A stretch of DNA of 51,607 bases, from contig NZ_JAFEXF010000027.1 in assembly GCF_016905445.1 (NCBI RefSeq), positions 1-51,607 of the forward strand, given 5' to 3'. Within the stretch, counting starts at the first letter, position 1, and every line of letters starts with the position of its first letter. Under the pieces are notes generated by a model. It saw nothing but the letters and a program-made list of their open reading frames with translations, was not told the origin of the DNA and did not search any database. The position numbers and the translations under genes are program-made. Shown here one piece after another: positions 17,594 through 25,833 of the stretch. This DNA comes from Streptomyces sp. G44. Its GTDB lineage: Bacteria; Actinomycetota; Actinomycetes; Streptomycetales; Streptomycetaceae.

Positions 17594-18162
17594 ATGCCCT
17601 GGTACAACGGTCCGTCACTGTCGCGCCATCTGGAACGGGTCCGGGTGTCGATCGAGGCGGCCCCGGACGACCTGCGCTTCCCCGTGCAGTACGTCACCCG
17701 CCCGCACACCGACGAGCACCACGACTACCGCGACTACACCGGACAGCGGAGGCGTACGCCCCCATGTCCGTCAGTCCGCGGCTCGCCGACGACATCGGCC
17801 TGTCCCGCGGTGATCTGCTTGCCCGCGTCGGCCATCAGCCGCGGACCACCCAGGACGTCGACGCGATGCTCTGCCGGATGACGCGGGAGCCGATGCGCGC
17901 CGGGATGCGGGTGCTCGTGAAGCACACCACGCGCACGGTGCCGGCGCCGGTCCGGGACGTCCGGTACCGCACGGACGTCAACACCTTGCGGCACAGCGAG
18001 GCGGACACGCTCGGTTTCAACGAGATCGGGCGGGTCAGTCTCCGTACGACCCACCCGGTGTTGTGCGACGCGTACCGGCAGAATCGGCAGACCGGCAGTT
18101 TCGTCGTCATCGACCCGGCCACGAAGCGGACTCTCGCCGGAGGAATGATCGAGGCGGCATGA
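17594..18162 (+). pseudogene. cysN: Remnant of cysN (sulfate adenylyltransferase large subunit)
   Basis: Two pieces of CysN in different frames. The first (17594 to ~17750) starts MPWYNGPSLSRHLERV and runs to VTRPHTDEHHDYRDYTGQ, the region after the GTPase domain. It is followed directly, in the next frame, by AEAYAPMSVSPRLADDIGLSRGD and on to NEIGRVSLRTTHPVL and GSFVVIDPATKRT, the C-terminal domain. The GTP-binding domain (about the first half of the protein) is absent, and part of the middle beta-barrel is deleted at ~17750 with a frameshift. A 132-residue frame with ATG at 17764 remains open, but it would be only the CysN C-terminal domain. No cysD lies nearby. It sits exactly at the left island edge. 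Confidence 0.8.
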
Positions 18163-18370
18163 TCCACGCCGCACGGGACAGACCGCGGGTGAAGGCCCTC
18201 CAGCGCGACCAACTATCCATCCCTACCCTGAGGGGCGTCTCCCAACCTGGACCTACGCGTTACCCCGCCGACGGCGCGAGTAAGCACGTGGCTCAAGCCT
18301 GCGTATGGTCATGCCCCCCACGCCTCGGTAGCGTCACACGGGTGTCCACAACGAAACGGGGGACAGGGCC

Positions 18371-19039
18371 GTGCCGCTTCGAGTGCTCTTGTGTGACGAA
18401 CGACCGTTGGTGCTTGACGGGCTCTGCTCCCTGCTGCGCCTCGAAGACGACATCGAGGTGGTCGACACCGCGTGCAACGCGATGCAGGCCGTGATGCACG
18501 CACGAACCCACGTGCCCCAGGTGGTGGTGATCGGACTGCACCTGGAGGAGACCTCGGTCCTCGACCTCGTCCGCCAATTGCGCAGGGAACCACTCGACCC
18601 GGCTCCGCGGATCATCGTCTTCGCCATGAGCGACCTCGACGAGAGCCTCGCCGACGTGCTGCATGCCGGGGTGAGCGGATTACTCACCGACGACGCGAGC
18701 CGCGAGGAACTCGCCGTGGCCATAAGGGCTGTGGCTCGCGGCCAGGCAATGCTGGGACCGCGTATCGCCCAGTGGCTGATGGAGTGGTTCAGGGACAGCA
18801 CGCCGAAATCCCCGGTCAAGGCCGGCATGCCGGTCGGTGCCGTGCTGACGCCGCGCGAGAAGGAGATCCTCACGCTGACCGCCCGTGGGCTGTCGACCGA
18901 GGACATTGCCGTGACCTTGTTCATCGGCACGGCGACGGTACGCACCCATCTCTACCGGCTGCAGACCAAGCTGCGTCTGAAGGACCGTGCCCAACTCGTG
19001 TCGTTCGCCTTCCGCGCAGGCATCGTCGACACGGCCTGA
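18371..19039 (+). CDS. NarL/LuxR-type regulator without phospho-acceptor Asp (first of three)
   Basis: A 222-residue two-domain regulator. The receiver-like domain (~1-120) starts PLRVLLCDERPLVLDGL, but the position of the phospho-accepting aspartate reads VVVIGLHLE, with Gly instead of Asp. The C-terminal HTH (~155-215) has LTPREKEILTLTARGLSTEDIA and TATVRTHLYRLQTKL, typical of LuxR/NarL. It resembles the two regulators at 21.4-22.9 kb (shared LxCDERPL, AGV/AxGLL, VRTHLYR blocks). Codon 104 (bases 18680-18682) is TTA, so translation should need the bldA tRNA. GTG 18371 has GGGGGACAGG upstream. It stands first in the cluster, ahead of the saccharopine genes. No histidine kinase is nearby. Confidence 0.88.
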   Translation: MPLRVLLCDERPLVLDGLCSLLRLEDDIEVVDTACNAMQAVMHARTHVPQVVVIGLHLEETSVLDLVRQLRREPLDPAPRIIVFAMSDLDESLADVLHAGVSGLLTDDASREELAVAIRAVARGQAMLGPRIAQWLMEWFRDSTPKSPVKAGMPVGAVLTPREKEILTLTARGLSTEDIAVTLFIGTATVRTHLYRLQTKLRLKDRAQLVSFAFRAGIVDTA

Positions 19040-19130
19040 CCCTCGTTCCCCCCGGGGTAGCCATGATGCTTACCCCCGAAGTCAGCGCTCGGCGGGTCGT
19101 TTTCCCCCGATGGCTGCCTAACCTGAGGTG

Positions 19131-20207
19131 ATGGCGGACATCGAACCGACCCGGCCTCGACTGTGGTTGCGTCACGAGACCCGGACCACCGAGTGCCGGG
19201 CGCCCCTCGTCCCGGCCGACGCCAGGCGGCTGATCGAACACGGCTGGGACCTGGCCGTCGAAGCCTCGCCGCAACGCGTCTTCTCCGACGACGACTACGC
19301 GGCGGTGGGGTGCTCCATCAGTCCGGCCGGCAGCTGGGTCGACACGGCAGCGGACACCCTCGTCCTGGGCCTCAAGGAGTTGCCGCGGCAGCCGACGGCG
19401 CTGCGGCACCGGCACGTCTACTTCGGGCACGCGTACAAGAAGCAACCCGGCGCGGCCCGCCTGCTCGAACGGTTCGAGGAAGGCGGTGGGGCGCTGCTCG
19501 ACCTGGAGTACCTGACCGCCGACAACGGTCGTCGGCTCGCCGCGTTCGGCTACTGGGCCGGCTACGTCGGTGCGGCCCTTGCCCTGCTGTGGTGCGCAGG
19601 CGCGCTGCGCACGCCGCTGCGTCCGGGCTCGAAGCAGGCGCTGGACGCCGAGTTGCGGGGCATCGCCAGTGCCACACACCCCAGGGTCCTGGTGATCGGG
19701 GCGCTCGGCCGGTCCGGGCAGGGGGCGCTCGACGCGGTGCGGGTCGCCGGCGCCACCGCGACGGGCTGGGACCTCGCGGAGACCGCGCGGCTGGACCGCG
19801 CCGCCCTCCTCGACCATGACGTACTGGTCAACACGGTGCTCGCGAGCGGGCCGATCGAGCCGTTCGTCACCACGGCGCAGGTCGAGCGGCCGGCCGGGCG
19901 GCTCTCCGTGGTCGCGGACGTGACCTGTGACATCGGAGCACCGTTCAACGCCCTGCCGATCTACGACGCTCCCACGAGCTGGGACCGGCCGGCGCGGCAG
20001 CTGCGCCAGGATCCGCCGCTGGCGGTCATCGGGATCGACAACTTGCCTTCCCTGCTGCCCCGCGAGTCGAGCACCGCCTTCTCCGCCGACCTCACGCCCC
20101 AGCTGTTGGCCTTCGGTACGGGGGCGGCACCGTGGAACCGTTGTCTGCAGGCCTACCGCGACGCCTGTCGTCGCGCCGGAATCACCTCGGGAGCACCCCA
20201 TGCATGA
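19131..20207 (+). CDS. Saccharopine dehydrogenase, lysine-forming type (Lys1/LKR-like)
   Basis: Predicted to join lysine and 2-oxoglutarate reductively to saccharopine (or the reverse). The 358-residue protein resembles yeast Lys1 and the lysine-ketoglutarate reductase half of LKR/SDH. N-terminal AlaDH/PNT-like domain: LWLRHETRTTECRAPLVPAD (the family KxxE/RHETR block), then SPAGSWVDTA, GLKELPRQP, VYFGHAYKKQ and LLDLEYLTADNGRRLAAFGYWAG. The NAD domain has VLVIGALGRSGQGALDAV (~residue 185). Near the C-terminus are DVTCDIGAP, GIDNLPSLLPRESS and FSADL, all strongly conserved in Lys1. ATG 19131 has GAGG just upstream (GTG 19128 is alternative). It overlaps the next gene by 8 bases, so the two are coupled. 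Streptomyces makes lysine by the DAP route, so a catabolic or precursor role is likely. Confidence 0.88.
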   Translation: MADIEPTRPRLWLRHETRTTECRAPLVPADARRLIEHGWDLAVEASPQRVFSDDDYAAVGCSISPAGSWVDTAADTLVLGLKELPRQPTALRHRHVYFGHAYKKQPGAARLLERFEEGGGALLDLEYLTADNGRRLAAFGYWAGYVGAALALLWCAGALRTPLRPGSKQALDAELRGIASATHPRVLVIGALGRSGQGALDAVRVAGATATGWDLAETARLDRAALLDHDVLVNTVLASGPIEPFVTTAQVERPAGRLSVVADVTCDIGAPFNALPIYDAPTSWDRPARQLRQDPPLAVIGIDNLPSLLPRESSTAFSADLTPQLLAFGTGAAPWNRCLQAYRDACRRAGITSGAPHA

Positions 20208-21378
20208 CCACATCCCCGCCACGGGCACCGTGCACTGGATCGGCGCCGGCCGATCCACCGGCAGCGGACTCCGCGAGCTCTGCGACCGGGCGAACCGCGT
20301 GCGTCTGTGGCACCGCGGCGTCGAACGCGCCGAGCGGCGGCTTGCCGAACTCGGACTGACGGGCCGGGCCGAGGGCCGGGCCTTCACCGTCCAGGCGCTG
20401 GACGCCGAACTCGCCCCGGGCGATGTGGTGGTGTCCATGCTGCCGCCGCCCCGGCACGCCGGGCTGCTGCGGCTCGCCGTCGCCCGGGGCGCGCACTTCG
20501 CCTGCTCCAGCTACGCCTCGGACGAGATGGTCGCGGAAGCGGAGAAGGCGGCCGAAGCTGGCGTGGTCGCACTCACCGAGGCCGGCCTCGACCCGGGCAT
20601 CGACCACCTCTTCGCCCACAGCCTCGTGCGAGAAGCCCGGCAGAAGCTGGGAGACAATCCGGCCGACATCAGGTTCGTCTCCTACTGCGGCGGTGTTCCC
20701 GCGGTACCGAACGACTTCCGCTACCGCTTCAGCTGGGCACCGCGCGGTGTGCTGAACGCTCTGCGCTCGCCGAGCCGTTACTGGCACGAGGGACGGCTGC
20801 GCACCACGGAACAGCCGTGGGAGGACACCGTTCAGTACACGATCGCCGATGAGCCCTTCGAGGCGTACCCCAACCGCGACAGCGTCCCTTTCCTCACCGC
20901 CTATGCGCTCCCTGCGGCCTGGCGGCCGCAGACCTTCGTCCGCGGGACGCTGCGGCTGCCCGGATGGCGCGCGGCGTGGGAGCCGGTCTTCGCCATCTTG
21001 CGCGATGGTGACCAAGGGCGGATCGACGGGCTGGCCGACGAGTTGGCCGCCCGCTATCCGGCCACCGCCGACGACCACGACCGGGTGGTGCTCGCGGTCG
21101 CCCTGGAGGTACGCACGGACGACGGCGCCGAATGGTCGGGCGACTATCTGCTCGACGTGGTCGGTGATGACCGGGAGAGCGCGATGGCCCGGAGCGTGTC
21201 CCTCCCACTGGCCTGCGGGGTGAGCGATATTCTGGCCGATCGTACGCCGCCCGGACTGCGCCGGGCGGCCGGTGAACCCGACGCGGTGGAGCGCTGGTTG
21301 GCCTTCCTCGACCGGCAGGGCATCGGCGGTGGGCGCGACATGGTGCGCCGCCCCCCGTCCGCAGACCCGGAAACCTGA
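20200..21378 (+). CDS. Saccharopine dehydrogenase, glutamate-forming type (Lys9/SDH-like)
   Basis: Predicted to split saccharopine oxidatively to glutamate and 2-aminoadipate semialdehyde. 392 aa. The N-terminal Rossmann motif is VHWIGAGRSTGSGL (~residues 9-22), a variant of the usual GxGxxG. Lys9-like blocks follow: CSSYASDEM, ALTEAGLDPGIDHLFA (~140), SYCGGVPAVPNDFRYRFSWAPRGV, EAYPNRDSVPF and RGTLRLPGW. These are the substrate-domain signatures of saccharopine reductase/dehydrogenase. ATG 20200 has CGGGAG upstream and overlaps the preceding gene. Together the two would deaminate the epsilon-amine of lysine without a free ammonia step. Tail-to-tail with the second regulator, 27 bases apart. 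Confidence 0.87.
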   Translation: MHDHIPATGTVHWIGAGRSTGSGLRELCDRANRVRLWHRGVERAERRLAELGLTGRAEGRAFTVQALDAELAPGDVVVSMLPPPRHAGLLRLAVARGAHFACSSYASDEMVAEAEKAAEAGVVALTEAGLDPGIDHLFAHSLVREARQKLGDNPADIRFVSYCGGVPAVPNDFRYRFSWAPRGVLNALRSPSRYWHEGRLRTTEQPWEDTVQYTIADEPFEAYPNRDSVPFLTAYALPAAWRPQTFVRGTLRLPGWRAAWEPVFAILRDGDQGRIDGLADELAARYPATADDHDRVVLAVALEVRTDDGAEWSGDYLLDVVGDDRESAMARSVSLPLACGVSDILADRTPPGLRRAAGEPDAVERWLAFLDRQGIGGGRDMVRRPPSADPET

Positions 21379-21405
21379 AGGCTGCGCGACGGGCCGTCGG
21401 TCGGC

Positions 21406-22077
21406 CTAGTCCTCACTGGACTCTCGCATGAGTCCTGTTTGGTAGACGAAGGAGACCAGCGCGGCACGATCGCGCAACCCCAGTTTGCTCTTGACGCGAT
21501 ACAGATGCGTACGCACCGTGGCGACGCCGATGAACAGCTCTTCGGCGATGTCGTCGATCGACATGCCCTGCGCCGTGAGCGTCAGCACCTCGCGTTCCCG
21601 GGAGGTGAGCGACCTCGCGAGCGGCGCCGGCTCACCGACCACGGGGCGCTCCGACTCGCGGAACCAGCCGAGCAGGCGGTGCGCGATCGACGGACCGAGC
21701 ATGGCCCCGCCCTGGGTCACCGCCTTGATGGCCAGAACAAGTTCGTCCCGACCTGCGTCGTCCGCGCACAACCCGTTCACACCGGCCTGTAGCGCCTCGT
21801 CGAGGCCCGATTCCGTGTCCGGTACGCCGTAGAGCACCAGCGGCGGTTTGGGGTCGGTGGCCGCGTCGCGGATCTGCAGCGCGAGATCCGTACCGCTCAT
21901 ACCACCGAGCCTGGGGCCGCTGACCACCACGTCGGGGTGGTGCGAGCGCATCAGGATCATGGCGTGAACGCCACTGTCGGCCACGCCGACGACCTCCAGG
22001 CCGGGCTCCTCCGCGAGCATGTGCTGCAACGCGCCGCTGATCAGGGGGCGTTCGTCGCAGATCAAGACCTTTAGCAT
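21406..22077 (-). CDS. NarL/LuxR-type regulator without phospho-acceptor Asp (second of three)
   Basis: 223 aa, a paralogue of the regulators at 18.4 and 22.2 kb. The receiver-like domain begins MLKVLICDERPLISGAL. The phospho-acceptor site reads PDVVVSGPRLGGMSG, so Asp is replaced by Gly while the following GGMSG (canonical PGMDG) remains. The HTH has LTSREREVLTLTAQGMSIDDIAEEL and VATVRTHLYRVKSKL. ATG 22077 has GGAG 5 bases upstream; GTG 22080 in the same frame is possible. No TTA codon was seen. It is transcribed away from the third regulator's start, in the same direction. Confidence 0.88.
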   Translation of the reverse strand: MLKVLICDERPLISGALQHMLAEEPGLEVVGVADSGVHAMILMRSHHPDVVVSGPRLGGMSGTDLALQIRDAATDPKPPLVLYGVPDTESGLDEALQAGVNGLCADDAGRDELVLAIKAVTQGGAMLGPSIAHRLLGWFRESERPVVGEPAPLARSLTSREREVLTLTAQGMSIDDIAEELFIGVATVRTHLYRVKSKLGLRDRAALVSFVYQTGLMRESSED

Positions 22078-22206
22078 CACGTCTCCGCCTCACCCGACCA
22101 CCCACCGGAAGCCACCTGACCACACCGACGCCGTCACGTCCCCCGTCGCGATCAAGACATCGTGGGCAGGAGGGCGGACGAACGGATGTCGTCGTCCTGC
22201 TGTACT

Positions 22207-22875
22207 TCAGTTCATCAGACCGGCCTGGTAGGCGTAGGTCACCAGCTGCGCCCGGTCACGCAACTGCAGCTTGCACCGTACCCGGTAGAGGTGGGTGCGC
22301 ACCGTCGCGAGCCGGATGGACATGCGCTGGGCCGCCTCCTCGGCGGACAGGCCGGTCGCGGTGAGGGTCAGCACCTCTCGTTCCCGGGTCGTGAGTTCGT
22401 CGATCGCCGGATCTCTGCGGGCGGCGTCCTCGGCGCTCGGCCCACCCTTGGCGCGATACCAGTCCACCAGCCTGCGGGCCACCGTCGGACTCAGCATGGC
22501 CTGTCCCCGGGCGACCGCGCGGATCGCCATCAGGAGCTCTTCCCGGCAGGCGCCGGCGGCCAGAACGCCTGCAGCTCCGGCTCGCAGGATGTCATCGACA
22601 CGATCGTCCGGTTTCGTCCCCGGGGTGTAGACCACCACAGCGGCCTCCCGGCCGTCGCCGCTCATCACCCGCCGGACGAAGTCGAGACCCATGGTGCCAC
22701 CGTGGCACATGCCGGCGAGCAGGACGTCGGGGGAGGTGGTCCGTAGCAGGTCCAGCGCCAGCGGCTCGGTGTCGGCACAGCCGACGACCTGCATGTCCGG
22801 TTCGGTTCTCAGTAAGTCCGTCAACCCGTCGCCGACCAACGGACGTTCATCACAGATCAGAACGTTCAGGGTCAC
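22207..22875 (-). CDS. NarL/LuxR-type regulator without phospho-acceptor Asp (third of three)
   Basis: 222 aa. The start LNVLICDERPLVGDGL matches its two paralogues. The phospho-acceptor site reads PDVLLAGMCHGGTMG, Gly in place of Asp. The HTH is LTTREREVLTLTATGLSAEEAAQRM with LATVRTHLYRVRCKL. Codon 21 (22815-22813) is TTA, two codons before a rare AGA. GTG 22875 has GGGGAGGAAG upstream; a longer frame to 22956 lacks a signal. It is divergent from the aminotransferase operon across a 343-base gap, so it is well placed to control the biosynthetic genes. Confidence 0.88.
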   Translation of the reverse strand: MTLNVLICDERPLVGDGLTDLLRTEPDMQVVGCADTEPLALDLLRTTSPDVLLAGMCHGGTMGLDFVRRVMSGDGREAAVVVYTPGTKPDDRVDDILRAGAAGVLAAGACREELLMAIRAVARGQAMLSPTVARRLVDWYRAKGGPSAEDAARRDPAIDELTTREREVLTLTATGLSAEEAAQRMSIRLATVRTHLYRVRCKLQLRDRAQLVTYAYQAGLMN

Positions 22876-23218
22876 GCTTCCTCCCCCGTGCCGACGGGCG
22901 GCCCGGGAACACCCACCTCGTCGGTGCGGCTCCGTGCCGTTCGCTGGTGATGCCAATGGGACGAAAAGCGAGTGCCCCTGGCAGGCCCGCGGAATCGGCT
23001 AGTTTCCGCCAGCCGCGGCCGACCACGGGCTCTGTGTGACAGGGCGAGAACGCGGCCCGGTACTCCTGCCGCTTACCGGCGGCCTCCGTGCCTGCACCTG
23101 AGGACTAGGGCGCGGCCCCGATCCACTGACAGGTGGCTCTCCGGCTTCCACATCACCGCTGATGTCCGGCTCCGCGCGGCTTCCTACCGTGATTCGAGTC
23201 AGTTCCGACGAAGGGGCA
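22876..23218. promoter_or_regulatory. Divergent control region between regulator 3 and the biosynthetic operon
   Basis: There is no gene in these 343 bases. The region must hold the promoters of the regulator (leftward) and of the 20-kb biosynthetic operon (rightward). A possible -10 for the operon is TACCGT near 23186. The motif CCTGAGG lies at 23097-23103. No strong inverted repeat was found. Confidence 0.4.
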
Positions 23219-24631
23219 ATGATGCTGACTCCCGAAAACCACGCGCTGTGGCACGCCGGTATGTCGATGCACCGGTTCTTCCTCGACGCGGACGACGACC
23301 GCTTCTTCGTCGAGGGGCACGGCGCCAAAGTGCGGGACCGGGCCGGCCGCTGGTACCTGGACGCCCGCTCGTCGCTGTGGAACGTGACGTTGGGGTTCGA
23401 CCACCCCGGGCTGCTGCGCGCGCTGCACGGACAGCTCGACGTGCTCCCGTCCATGCAGACCATCCGCTACGACCGGGCCAGCGCCGTTGCCGCCGAGTAC
23501 GCCAACCGGCTCTGCGCCCAACTGCCGGAGAACCTGACCCATGTGCGCTTCGGCAACACCGGTTCGCAGGTCACCTCCGCGGCCGTCCTGCTGTCCAAGT
23601 ACATCCGCAAGATCCAGGGCGAACCGGAGCGGACCGGCGTCGTGGCGCTGGAGAGCAGCTGGCACGGCACGGGCGGACTGGCGACGGCACTGACCGGGGA
23701 ACCGGACATGCACGACCTCCAGGCACCGCTGGTTCCCGGCGTCCACCACATCCCGCCGCCGCACTGCCCGACCTGCCCGGACGGCGCCTCACCGGACGCG
23801 TGCGCGGAGCACAGCGCCGCCCACCTCAGCCACCTGCTCGACCGGGTCGGAGCGGAGCGGATCACCGCGCTCATCGTGGAGCCCATGATGGGCACCCGCG
23901 TCGTCGAGGGTGCGCCCGGCTACCTGCGGCGGCTCGAACAGATCTGCCGGGACAACGGCGTGCACTTCATCGTCGACGAGGTGACCACCGGCTTCGGCCG
24001 CTGCGGCGACCTCACCCTGAGCGGCTCACTCGGGGTCCGAGCCGACATGCTGCTGCTCGGCAAGGGAATCAGCGGAGGCTATGTGCCGTCCGCGGCGCTG
24101 GCCGTCGACGAGGATATCTACCGCGCCGTCTTCGACGTCGACCCGGCGAGGATCTTCCCGCACGGCTCCACGACGGACGGGCACCCGCTGGCGATGGCCG
24201 CCGGCCTGGCGGTGCTGGACGCTCTCGCCGAGGAAGACCTCCTGGCGCAGGTCGGTTCCCGCGGTGAGCACCTTCGCGAAGCCCTCGGCGATCTGGCGAC
24301 CCGGCAGCCCGTGATCACCGATGTCCGCGGCCGCGGCCTGTTGATCGGCGTCGAGCTGACCGGTCCCGACGGCACACCCATGGGGCCGGCGTTCCTGGAG
24401 GCCGTCCGGCGCGCGTGCGAGCAGCGCGGCGTCCTGCTCAACTACACCGGGAACTGCATCACCCTGGTGCCGCCGTTCGTCATCACCCGACGTGAGTGCG
24501 ATCAGATCGTGGAGACCATCGACGGGGTCCTCCTGGAGCTGGTGAGCCAGCTCGAATCCTGGGGCGACGACTCCGCCGGCGCATGGGCCTGGGACCGCCA
24601 GGCAGGCGCCGCCGCGGCGAGCCACGCCTGA
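23219..24631 (+). CDS. Class III PLP-dependent aminotransferase
   Basis: A 470-residue fold-type I aminotransferase of the omega-amino/ornithine-type class. The PLP site is well formed: HFGNTGSQ-type phosphate loop (VRFGNTGSQVTSAA), ESSWHGTGG, the Asp in FIVDEVTTGFGR (~residue 250) and the Schiff-base Lys in LLLGKGISGGYVP (~residue 282). The C-terminal RGRGLLIGVEL block is present. A short Cys/His patch (PPHCPTCPDGASPDAC, ~180-195) lies in the middle insertion. Start ATG 23219 or 23222 has GAAGGGG 5-8 bases upstream; ATG 23162 is less likely. First gene of the biosynthetic run. Plausible substrates are 2-aminoadipate semialdehyde-derived acids or an omega-amine; the sequence does not decide. 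Confidence 0.9.
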   Translation: MMLTPENHALWHAGMSMHRFFLDADDDRFFVEGHGAKVRDRAGRWYLDARSSLWNVTLGFDHPGLLRALHGQLDVLPSMQTIRYDRASAVAAEYANRLCAQLPENLTHVRFGNTGSQVTSAAVLLSKYIRKIQGEPERTGVVALESSWHGTGGLATALTGEPDMHDLQAPLVPGVHHIPPPHCPTCPDGASPDACAEHSAAHLSHLLDRVGAERITALIVEPMMGTRVVEGAPGYLRRLEQICRDNGVHFIVDEVTTGFGRCGDLTLSGSLGVRADMLLLGKGISGGYVPSAALAVDEDIYRAVFDVDPARIFPHGSTTDGHPLAMAAGLAVLDALAEEDLLAQVGSRGEHLREALGDLATRQPVITDVRGRGLLIGVELTGPDGTPMGPAFLEAVRRACEQRGVLLNYTGNCITLVPPFVITRRECDQIVETIDGVLLELVSQLESWGDDSAGAWAWDRQAGAAAASHA

Positions 24632-24661
24632 TCCGGCACCACCGAGACCTCGGGGTAGACC

Positions 24662-25822
24662 ATGGATTTCGCCTTCGACGACCAGGTACGGCTCATCCGG
24701 CGGGAGACGTCCGGCCTGCTGGCCACCGCGGACATCCGGACGGCGCTCGAGCGCTACCACCGGCATGCCGACGTGGACGAGGATGCCCGCCCGCTCTACC
24801 GCATGCTGGGCCGGCACGGCATCCTCGCGGTGGACTGGGCCACCGAGTACGGCGGCCGCGACGCCGGCCTGGTGGCCGCGGCGGCCGTCGCCGAGGAGCT
24901 CATGGCGGCCGGTGTGCCGGACACGCTGCACGTCAACTCGATCCAGATCGTCGGGCTGTTCCTGCTGCTGTCCGGCAGCGCCGAGCAGAAGGCCAGGTAC
25001 CTGCCGCGGCTGGCCCGGGGCGAGGCGTTCGCCGGAGTGCTGTACACCGAGCCGCAGGCCGGTTCGGACCTGAGCGGCATCACCACCGAGGCGCGCCGGG
25101 TCTCCGGGGGCTACCGGCTGAGCGGCACCAAGGTGTTCAGCCTCAAGAGCCATCTGGTCGACCTCACCCTCTGCGCCGCGCGCACCGGCGGCGGCGCAAG
25201 CCGCTACGAAAGCCTGACGGTCTTCATCCTCGACATGCGCGCGCCCGGCATCCGGGTGCGGCCGCTGCCCGCGATCAGTGACGAGCGGTTCAACGAGGTG
25301 ACGCTCGACGATGTCTTCGTCGCCGACGAGGACGTGCTCGGCCGGCCCGGTGAAGGCTTCGCGCTGCTGTTGCGCGGGCTCACGATCGAACGCACCGGCC
25401 TCGACTACACGACCAAGGCACGGCGCTGGTACGAGCACGCGCTCCAGGCCCTGCGGGACACCGAAGGCGAATCCGACGCGGGCGCGGGACGGACCGAAGC
25501 GGGTGACGCACTGGTCGAGGCCGGTCGCCACGGTGCCGACCTGGTCAAGAGCCGACTGCTCAGCTGGCAGGTGATCAGTCGCCTCGGCGAGGGCCGGGTG
25601 GACGAGGTCGCCGCCGCGATGGCGAAGTGGTACAGCGGGGAACTGGCCGAGCGGGTCCCCCAGTGGGCGGCCCTCGAAGTGAGCCCGAGCACGGCAGGCG
25701 ACCCGCTCACCGCCCGCGTCCTGGAGACCGCCTACCGGGACGCGCCCGGTCAGACCATCTCGGCCGGCACCTCCGAAGTGATGTTGCAGGTAGTGGCGAG
25801 CGCCCGCCTGGCGGCGGGCTGA
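24662..25822 (+). CDS. Acyl-CoA dehydrogenase family flavoprotein, long subunit
   Basis: A 386-residue FAD enzyme expected to introduce an alpha,beta double bond or oxidise a carrier-bound acyl group. N-terminal helical domain (~1-115); beta-domain with YTEPQAGSDLSGI (~residue 140) and GTKVFSLKS; C-terminal helical domain with GLTIERTGLDYTTKAR (the Glu here is the catalytic position in the isovaleryl-type class) and AGTSEVMLQ at the end, where the medium-chain type Glu of YEGT is Ala. The C-terminal domain has an insertion rich in Asp/Gly/Ala (~265-285). ATG 24662. It is 11 bases from the short partner, suggesting a heteromeric enzyme. Confidence 0.88.
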   Translation: MDFAFDDQVRLIRRETSGLLATADIRTALERYHRHADVDEDARPLYRMLGRHGILAVDWATEYGGRDAGLVAAAAVAEELMAAGVPDTLHVNSIQIVGLFLLLSGSAEQKARYLPRLARGEAFAGVLYTEPQAGSDLSGITTEARRVSGGYRLSGTKVFSLKSHLVDLTLCAARTGGGASRYESLTVFILDMRAPGIRVRPLPAISDERFNEVTLDDVFVADEDVLGRPGEGFALLLRGLTIERTGLDYTTKARRWYEHALQALRDTEGESDAGAGRTEAGDALVEAGRHGADLVKSRLLSWQVISRLGEGRVDEVAAAMAKWYSGELAERVPQWAALEVSPSTAGDPLTARVLETAYRDAPGQTISAGTSEVMLQVVASARLAAG

Positions 25823-25833
25823 GGGCGGGGACC

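Noticed and set aside
18227..23103. CCTGAGG at 18227, 19122 and 23097 upstream of three cluster transcription units as a shared operator
   Set aside because: The 19122 copy doubles as the Shine-Dalgarno of the saccharopine gene, flanks are not conserved, and a 7-mer is expected by chance in this GC-rich DNA.
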